From an uncultured Holophagaceae bacterium (GTDB taxonomy: Bacteria; Acidobacteriota; Holophagae; Holophagales; Holophagaceae): a stretch of DNA of 38,575 nt. Made by a program: the position numbers and the translations under genes. Under the pieces are notes generated by a model. The model searched no databases. It worked only from the letters and a program-made list of their open reading frames with translations, and was not told the DNA's origin. Shown in pieces: positions 33,126 through 38,575 of this stretch (position 1 is the first letter of the stretch; every line of letters begins with the position of its first letter). The stretch is taken from NCBI GenBank assembly GCA_903840385.1, contig CAIMFT010000130.1, positions 1-38,575 on the forward strand, in the 5' to 3' direction.

Positions 33126-33829
33126 TCCCCAGCCTCGATCTTCTGCAGGGCCGCCTGGTCCGCCTCCGCCACGGCGACCTCAAGCAGGCAACCTTCTATG
33201 ACTTCGAGCCCGAAGAATGGGTCGAGCGCCTGGCCGAGGCCGGGGCCCGCCGCATCCACCTGGTGGACCTGGATGGCGCCTTCGGCAAGCCCCGCCAGGG
33301 CCGCTTCACGGACTTCCCAGTGCGCTTCCCCGAGATCCGCTTCCAGATGGGTGGCGGCCTCCGGGACCGGCGCACCGTGGAAGAAGTCCTGGCCCAGGGC
33401 TTCGACGCCGTGGTCGGTACCCTGGCGGTGGAGAACCCAACGGCCCTCGCTGGGCTCTCGCGCAACCACGTGGTGGCGGCGCTGGACCTCAAGGGCGAGC
33501 GCATCGTCACCCGGGGCTGGCAGGCCCCCAGCGCCACCGCCTCGGTGGACGTCTTCAAGGCCCTGCTCGGCCTAGGCTTCAAGCGGGCCCTGGTGACGGA
33601 TGTCAGCCGGGACGGCACGCTGGAGGGCCCTGGCCTCGAGGCTGCGGCCTTCGTGGCCAAGGCGGGCTTCCAGGTGCAGGCCTCCGGTGGCCTCAAGGCC
33701 ATCTCCGACCTCCAGCCCCTCACCGGCATCCCCGGCGTGGTGGGCATCATCAGCGGGAAGGCCCTCATGGAGGGCTTTGTCTCCCTCGACGACGCCCTCA
33801 CCCGGGCGGCGCTCGAAGGGGGGGCCTGA
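33116..33829 (+). CDS. hisA: ProFAR isomerase
   Basis: HisA isomerises ProFAR to PRFAR. The 237-residue TIM barrel has catalytic Asp8 (PSLDLLQGRLVRL) and the second acid in TDVSRDGTLEGPG. The phosphate-binding half motifs FQMGGGLRD and VQASGGLKA are in place. The start lies inside the end of hisH and the last base of the stop is the first base of hisF. Confidence 0.95.
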   Translation: MQLIPSLDLLQGRLVRLRHGDLKQATFYDFEPEEWVERLAEAGARRIHLVDLDGAFGKPRQGRFTDFPVRFPEIRFQMGGGLRDRRTVEEVLAQGFDAVVGTLAVENPTALAGLSRNHVVAALDLKGERIVTRGWQAPSATASVDVFKALLGLGFKRALVTDVSRDGTLEGPGLEAAAFVAKAGFQVQASGGLKAISDLQPLTGIPGVVGIISGKALMEGFVSLDDALTRAALEGGA

Positions 33830-34581
33830 TGCCCGCCAAGCGCGTCGTCCCCTGCCTGGATGTGAAGCAGGGTCGGGTCGTGAAGGGGGTGCAGTTCCAG
33901 GGCCTCCGCGACATCGGGCACCCGGTGGAGCTGGCCCGGCGCTATGACGCCGATGGGGCGGATGAGCTGGTCTTTCTCGACATCGCCGCCTCGCTGGAGC
34001 AGCGCGGCACCCGGGAGTCCTGGGTGCGCGAGGTGGCCCACGAGCTGAGCATTCCCTTCACCGTGGGGGGCGGCGTGACCAAGGTGGAGGATGCCCGAAG
34101 CCTGCTGCGTGCGGGTGCCGACAAGGTGGCCGTGAACAGCGCCGCCTCCCTGCGGCCGGCCCTGGTCACCGAGCTGGCCGATGCCTTCGGGCGCCAGTGC
34201 GTGGTGGCCGCCGTGGACGTCAAGCGCGACGCCGAGCTGGGCTGGCGCGTCTACCTCAAGGGCGGCACCGAGCCCACGGAGCGGTCCGCCAAGGACTGGC
34301 TCTGGGAGCTGAACGAGCTCGGTGCCGGCGAGATCCTGCTCACCTCCATGGACCGGGACGGCACCGGGGATGGCTTCGACCTGGACCTACTGGACTGGGC
34401 CTCGGAGCTGCCCATTCCCCTCATTGCCTCCGGCGGCGCGGGCAATGAGCGCCACTTCCTCGACGCCCTGCACCATGGGGCCGACGCAGTGCTGGCCGCC
34501 ACCCTGTTCCACGAGAACCTCCTGCCCATTCCTCGCCTGAAGACCTACCTGGCCGACCACGGCCTTTCCATCCGGATCTGA
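33829..34581 (+). CDS. hisF: Imidazole glycerol phosphate synthase, cyclase subunit
   Basis: HisF closes the imidazole ring, using ammonia from HisH, and releases AICAR. The ATG at 33829 shares one base with the hisA stop and gives 250 residues. Motifs: CLDVKQGRVVKGVQF with the first catalytic Asp, FTVGGGV, VAVNSAA, TSMDRDGTGDGF with the second catalytic Asp, and IASGGAGN. The next gene begins after one base. Confidence 0.97.
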   Translation: MPAKRVVPCLDVKQGRVVKGVQFQGLRDIGHPVELARRYDADGADELVFLDIAASLEQRGTRESWVREVAHELSIPFTVGGGVTKVEDARSLLRAGADKVAVNSAASLRPALVTELADAFGRQCVVAAVDVKRDAELGWRVYLKGGTEPTERSAKDWLWELNELGAGEILLTSMDRDGTGDGFDLDLLDWASELPIPLIASGGAGNERHFLDALHHGADAVLAATLFHENLLPIPRLKTYLADHGLSIRI

Positions 34582-34582
34582 C

Positions 34583-35206
34583 ATGGACCTCAACACCCTG
34601 CGCTTCGGCCCCGACGGCCTCATCCCGGGCATCGTCCAGAGCCCCACCGGCGAGGTTCGCATGGTGGCCTGGCTCAGCCGCGAGGCCCTCACGCTCACCC
34701 TGGACACCGGCTTCGTCACCTTCTGGAGCCGCTCCCGCCAGGCCCTGTGGGTCAAGGGCGAGAGCAGCGGCAACCGCCTGAAGCTCATCCAGGTGCGCCC
34801 GGACTGCGATGGGGATGCGCTCCTCATCATCGCCGAGCCCGACGGCCCCACCTGCCACCGGGGTATGGAGAGCTGCTTCGACGGCGAGGCCTGGCCCACC
34901 ACCCTGCCCTGGCTGGGCCGCCTGGAAGCCCTGCTGGCGGGCCGCAAGGCCGCCGCCGACCTGCAGGGCAGCTACACCCAGAAGCTCTTCGCCCAGGGCG
35001 TGGACCGCATCGGCAAGAAGGTCATCGAGGAGGCCGGCGAGGTGGTCATCGCCGCCAAGAACGAGGACCGCGAGGAGTTCCTCGGCGAGGCCGCGGACCT
35101 GCTCTTCCACCTGGACATGCTGCTGCTCGCCAAGGGCGCCAGCCTGCTGGACGCTGTGGAGGTGCTCCAGCGCCGCCACACGGACCGCACCGGAGGGCCG
35201 GCCTGA
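34583..35206 (+). CDS. hisI: Bifunctional phosphoribosyl-AMP cyclohydrolase / phosphoribosyl-ATP pyrophosphatase
   Basis: The 207-residue protein joins HisI and HisE. Residues about 1-105 are the cyclohydrolase: FWSRSRQALWVKGESSGN, the metal-binding PDCDGDALL, and the zinc-binding GPTCHRGMESCF. Residues about 115-207 are the pyrophosphatase: SYTQKLFAQGVDRIGKKVIEE, AGEVVIAAKNED, and EAADLLFHLDMLL with its acidic Mg-binding residues. These are steps 2 and 3 of the pathway. The stop overlaps the hisZ start by one base. Confidence 0.96.
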   Translation: MDLNTLRFGPDGLIPGIVQSPTGEVRMVAWLSREALTLTLDTGFVTFWSRSRQALWVKGESSGNRLKLIQVRPDCDGDALLIIAEPDGPTCHRGMESCFDGEAWPTTLPWLGRLEALLAGRKAAADLQGSYTQKLFAQGVDRIGKKVIEEAGEVVIAAKNEDREEFLGEAADLLFHLDMLLLAKGASLLDAVEVLQRRHTDRTGGPA

Positions 35207-36174
35207 TGCCCATCCGCACGCCCCACTTCCCTGACCTGCTCTTTGGGCCCGCCGAGCGCCTGCGCCGCTGGGAAGCCGCCCTCATGGCCCTGCTGGCCGA
35301 GCACGGCTACCGGGAGCTGCACCCCTCCCTGGTGCTGCGGGAGCCCGTGCCAGAGGGCGCCCTGCGCTTCTTCGATGGCGACGATCTCGTGGCCCTGCGC
35401 TGGGACTTCACCGTGGCCCTCGCGGGCCTGCTGGCCCGGAGCTTCCCCGAGCCCCCGCCCCGCGTGGCCTACGCCGGCGCGGTCTTCCGTCGCCCCATTC
35501 AGCCCTGGGAAGCCACCGAGCGCTTCGAGGTGGGCTGCGAGCGCATCCAGCCCGAGGGCGAGCCCTCCGGCGAGGCCGATCTGGAGCTGGCCCGCCTGCT
35601 CATGGCCATCCCCGGCACCCTGGGCCTGAAGAACGCCATCCTCCACCTGGGCAACGCGGCCCTGGTGCGCCGTCCGCTGGAAGCCGAGGCCCTGCCCGCC
35701 GACCTGGCCCTGGCCGTGGTGGCAGCCCTCTCCCGCCGCGCCCCCCACCGGGTGGCCCAGGCCCTGGAGGGCCACCCCGCCGCCGCCCGCCTGACCGCCC
35801 ACGCCGAGGCCCTGCTCTCCGAGCTGGACGGCCCCCGGAGCCTGCAGGCCCTGGCCCGCAGCCCCTACGCCAGCCTCCTGCAGGACGATGTGGTGCGCAT
35901 GGAGCGGGCCCTCGAGGGCCTGCTGCCCATCCTCCCCACCAACCTGGAGCTGCGCGTCGACCTGGCGGATGTGGCCGGCCTGGACTTCTACACCGGCCCC
36001 ACCCTGCGCCTCTGGGCCCCGGGTGCTCAGCAGGAGCTGGCCTCCGGTGGCCGCTACGACCGGCTCTTCCCGGGCCTCGGCAAGCCCTGGCAGGCCGCCG
36101 GCTTCTGCGTGCGCCTGTCCCGCCTCCTCGACCTCGCGGGCACCCGGCCCGACCTCTTCGAGGAGCCCCGATGA
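35206..36174 (+). CDS. hisZ: ATP phosphoribosyltransferase regulatory subunit
   Basis: HisZ is a class II histidyl-tRNA synthetase-like protein without charging activity. It forms a complex with short HisG and allows histidine feedback. The 322-residue protein has the expected pieces: LRWDFTVALAGLLA, the FRRPIQPW and ERFEVGCERIQPE segment (motif 2 region), LDFYTGPTLRLW, and the GGRYDRLFPGLG end. It lacks the anticodon-binding domain. Its presence matches the short hisG directly downstream, which overlaps it by 4 bp. Confidence 0.93.
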   Translation: MPIRTPHFPDLLFGPAERLRRWEAALMALLAEHGYRELHPSLVLREPVPEGALRFFDGDDLVALRWDFTVALAGLLARSFPEPPPRVAYAGAVFRRPIQPWEATERFEVGCERIQPEGEPSGEADLELARLLMAIPGTLGLKNAILHLGNAALVRRPLEAEALPADLALAVVAALSRRAPHRVAQALEGHPAAARLTAHAEALLSELDGPRSLQALARSPYASLLQDDVVRMERALEGLLPILPTNLELRVDLADVAGLDFYTGPTLRLWAPGAQQELASGGRYDRLFPGLGKPWQAAGFCVRLSRLLDLAGTRPDLFEEPR

Positions 36175-36815
36175 GCGCCCCCACCCTCCTCATCGCCTTC
36201 CCCAAGGGCCGCCTGGGGGATGACCTCGTCCCCAAGCTGGCGGGCACCCCCCTGGCCCTGGACCCGGTGGCCCTCAAGTCGCGGGTGCTGCGCATCCCCA
36301 CCGCGACCCCCGGCGTCGCGGCCCTGCTGCTCAAGGGCGCCGACCTGCCCCGCTACGTGGCGGCGGGCGTGGCCTCCCTGGGCATCGTGGGCTCGGACAC
36401 CCTGGACGAGATGGACATGGACCTGCTGGAGCTGGCGGACCTGGGCTTCGGCGCCTGCCGCCTGTCCCTCTGCGCCCAGACCGGCGTGACCCTCGATGAG
36501 CTGCGCGCCAAGCCCCACCTGCGCCTGGCCACCAAGTTCCCCAAGGCCACCGAGGCCTGGCTCACCCGCGAAGGCCTCACCGCCGAGCTGGTGCCCCTCA
36601 GCAGCAGCGCCGAGCTGGCACCCCTGCTGGGACTGGCGGACGCCATCGTGGACCTCGTCCAGACCGGCGGCACCCTCAAGGCCCACGGCCTCGTGGAGAC
36701 CGCCATCCTCGGCCGCTCCAGCGCCCGCCTCGTCGCCGCCCGAGGCGCCTACCTAAGCGAACCCGGCCGCATCCGCCCCCTAGCCGAAGCCCTGATCGCA
36801 GCGCTCAAAGGTTGA
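36171..36815 (+). CDS. hisG: ATP phosphoribosyltransferase, short catalytic form
   Basis: HisG makes phosphoribosyl-ATP, the first and regulated step of histidine synthesis. The 214-residue length marks the short form that lacks the C-terminal regulatory domain and needs HisZ. Motifs: IAFPKGRLG at the start, LPRYVAAGVASLGIVGSD, VATKFPK-like LATKFPKATEAW, and the PRPP loop DAIVDLVQTGGTLKAHGL. It ends the operon, an uncommon place for the first enzyme, and is followed by a large intergenic hairpin. Confidence 0.95.
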   Translation: MSAPTLLIAFPKGRLGDDLVPKLAGTPLALDPVALKSRVLRIPTATPGVAALLLKGADLPRYVAAGVASLGIVGSDTLDEMDMDLLELADLGFGACRLSLCAQTGVTLDELRAKPHLRLATKFPKATEAWLTREGLTAELVPLSSSAELAPLLGLADAIVDLVQTGGTLKAHGLVETAILGRSSARLVAARGAYLSEPGRIRPLAEALIAALKG

Positions 36816-36850
36816 GTTTTTCACTTGGGAACAGAAACTGAAACTGATCC

Positions 36851-37000
36851 AACGCAAAGACGCGAAGACGCGAAGAAAAGATTAAAGAAGAAAGGAAATG
36901 GTTAACAACGAAGAAAAGCCATTCGTTCTTCTTCTTGGTCTTCGTGGTTAATTCCTTTTCTTTTCCTTAGCCTTTCTTTGCGCCTTTGCGTCTTCGCGTT
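36851..37000. repeat. Large imperfect inverted repeat of purine-rich CGCAAAGACGCGAAG type
   Basis: The left arm (about 36851-36918) starts AACGCAAAGACGCGAAG. The right arm, read in reverse complement from 37000 to about 36931, starts AACGCGAAGACGCAAAG. Most differences between the arms are A/G transitions. Similar short CGCAAAG-type intergenic repeats are widespread in bacterial genomes (recall, not searched). The element is AT-richer than its surroundings and fills the gap between convergent hisG and ilvD. As RNA it would fold from either strand and could end transcription both ways. The rest of the 212-bp gap (36816-37027) shows no gene. Confidence 0.75.
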
Positions 37001-37027
37001 AGATCATTTTTCTTTTCAACCGCGCGA

Positions 37028-38575
37028 CTACCTACGTCGGATCTGGTTGACGTCGCGGACGGCGCCTCGGTCGGCGCTGGTGGCCATGAGGGCGTAGGCT
37101 TTGAGGGCGGCGGAGACTTTGCGGGGCCTGGGTTTGGCGGGCTGCCAGGCGGCGTCACCCTGGGCTTCCATGGCGGCGCGGCGGCGGGCCAGCTCGTCGT
37201 CACTCACGGCCAGGCGGATGCTGCGGGCCGGGATGTCGATCTCGATGGTGTCGCCCTCTTCCACCAGCCCGATGGCGCCACCGTCCGCGGCCTCCGGCGA
37301 GGCGTGGCCGATGGACAGGCCTGAGGTGCCCCCGGAGAAGCGGCCATCCGTGAGCAGGGCGCAGGCCTTGCCCAGGCCCTTCGACTTCAGGTACGAGGTG
37401 GGGTAGAGCATCTCCTGCATGCCGGGGCCGCCCTTGGGGCCCTCGTAGCGGATGACCAGGACATCGCCCGCCACGATGGTGTCGCCGAGGATGCCCAGCA
37501 CCGCCGCGTCCTGGCTCTCGAAGACCCGGGCCCGGCCCGAGAACTTCCAGACGCTGGGATCCACGCCGGCAGTCTTTACGATGCAGCCGTCCGCGGCGAT
37601 GTTGCCCGAGAGCACCGCCAGGCCGCCCTCCCGGCTGTAGGCATGGCCGGCATCGCGGATGCAGCCGCCGCTGCGGTCCAGGTCCAGGCTCGGGTAGCGG
37701 CAGTCCTGGGAGAAGGCCTCCTGGGTCGGTACCCCACCCGGCGCGGCGCTGAAGAAGTGGTGCACGGCGGGGTCAGCGTTGCGCTGGACATCCCACTGGT
37801 CGATGGCGGCGCCCAGCGTCAGGGCATGCACGGTGGAGGCGTCCCGGTGCAGCAGGCCCGCCCGGTCCAGCTCGCCCAGAATGCCGAAGATGCCCCCGGC
37901 CCGGTGGACGTCTTCCACGTGGAAGTCCTGGGTGGCCGGGGCCACCTTGCAGAGGCAGGGGACCTTGCGGGAGATGCGGTCCAGGTCGGCCATGGTGAAG
38001 TCCACCCCAGCCTCCTGCGCCGCCGCCAGCAGGTGCAGCACCGTGTTGGTGGAGCCGCCCATGGCCACGTCCAGGGCCATGGCGTTCTCGAAGGCGGCGA
38101 AGGTGGCGATGCCCCGGGGCAGCACGGAGGCATCGTTCTGGCCGTACCAGCGGTGGCACAGGTCCACGATGCTGCGGCCGGCCTGGAGGAAGAGGCCCTG
38201 GCGGTCGGCGTGGGTGGCGACGATGGTGCCGTTGCCTGGCAGGGAGAAGCCCAGGGCCTCGGTGAGGCAGTTCATGGAGTTGGCGGTGAACATGCCGGAG
38301 CAGGAGCCGCAGGTGGGACAGGCGGAGCGCTCAAAGCTGTCCACCTCAGCGTCCGTCACCTTGTCGTCGCCGGCCTTGATCATGGCGTCGATGAGGTCCA
38401 CGGCGATGTCCTTGCCCTGCCACTGCACCTTGCCAGCCTCCATGGGGCCGCCGGACACGAAGATGGTGGGGATGTTCACCCGCAGGGCCGCCATGAGCAT
38501 GCCGGGGGTGATCTTGTCGCAGTTGGAGATGCAGACCATGGCGTCGGCGCAGTGGGCGTTGACCATGTACTCCAC
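37028..38575 (-). CDS. ilvD: Dihydroxy-acid dehydratase (partial, 5' end beyond right edge)
   Basis: This is the C-terminal 515 residues; the frame is open to the window edge and the start lies outside. IlvD dehydrates dihydroxy acids in valine, isoleucine and pantothenate synthesis. Iron-sulfur ligands are visible in [10 protein letters not shown] and in [18 protein letters not shown], and the family segments [27 protein letters not shown] and [13 protein letters not shown] are intact. The chain ends in a basic tail. It is convergent to the histidine operon across the large hairpin repeat. Confidence 0.97.
   Translation of the reverse strand: MEYMVNAHCADAMVCISNCDKITPGMLMAALRVNIPTIFVSGGPMEAGKVQWQGKDIAVDLIDAMIKAGDDKVTDAEVDSFERSACPTCGSCSGMFTANSMNCLTEALGFSLPGNGTIVATHADRQGLFLQAGRSIVDLCHRWYGQNDASVLPRGIATFAAFENAMALDVAMGGSTNTVLHLLAAAQEAGVDFTMADLDRISRKVPCLCKVAPATQDFHVEDVHRAGGIFGILGELDRAGLLHRDASTVHALTLGAAIDQWDVQRNADPAVHHFFSAAPGGVPTQEAFSQDCRYPSLDLDRSGGCIRDAGHAYSREGGLAVLSGNIAADGCIVKTAGVDPSVWKFSGRARVFESQDAAVLGILGDTIVAGDVLVIRYEGPKGGPGMQEMLYPTSYLKSKGLGKACALLTDGRFSGGTSGLSIGHASPEAADGGAIGLVEEGDTIEIDIPARSIRLAVSDDELARRRAAMEAQGDAAWQPAKPRPRKVSAALKAYALMATSADRGAVRDVNQIRRR

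Overview
This window is a GC-rich stretch of a Gram-negative bacterial chromosome. LpxC (lipid A synthesis), RlpA, IspD (non-mevalonate isoprenoid pathway) and many lipoproteins with PKD domains all point to a diderm. The gene content and style would fit an acidobacterium of the Geothrix/Holophaga type, but that placement is inference from general resemblance and was not searched.

Left part (1-15159) is accessory and dominated by exported proteins. A large lipoprotein with Ig-like and carbohydrate-binding-like modules runs off the left edge on the minus strand. It is divergent from a XylR-type (periplasmic-binding-like plus AraC) regulator, and the 391-bp spacer is rich in inverted repeats. 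Next comes a 1335-residue lipoprotein with PKD, FGE-fold, PKD and arylsulfotransferase domains. It is followed 43 bp later by a LytS-type sensor kinase and its LytTR response regulator. A periplasmic Cache protein, a 12-copy heptamer repeat, two translationally coupled metallophosphoesterase lipoproteins and a small DUF2846-like exported protein follow. A pair of 9-bp half-sites spaced like LytTR operators occurs upstream of both the arylsulfotransferase lipoprotein and the phosphoesterase operon. This suggests a small local regulon.

Middle part (15187-28637) is mostly housekeeping. It holds a solitary tRNA-Thr(CGT) with its own promoter and terminator, a class I/II aminotransferase, two tandem secreted prolyl oligopeptidases, a PIN-PhoH ATPase with a small membrane protein, tyrS overlapping a DUF4388-TM-SPOR-like gene, an rlpA-ispD pair behind a strong sigma-70-type promoter, and lpxC behind a 37-nt perfect AT-rich palindrome.

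Right part (28725-36815) is a compact and apparently complete histidine operon: hisD, hisC fused to a HAD phosphatase, hisB, hisH, hisA, hisF, hisIE, hisZ, hisG. From hisC onward the genes overlap or nearly touch. No other histidinol-phosphate phosphatase is present, so the HAD domain fused to HisC is the natural candidate for that step. A large imperfect hairpin repeat separates hisG from a convergent ilvD that is cut by the right edge.
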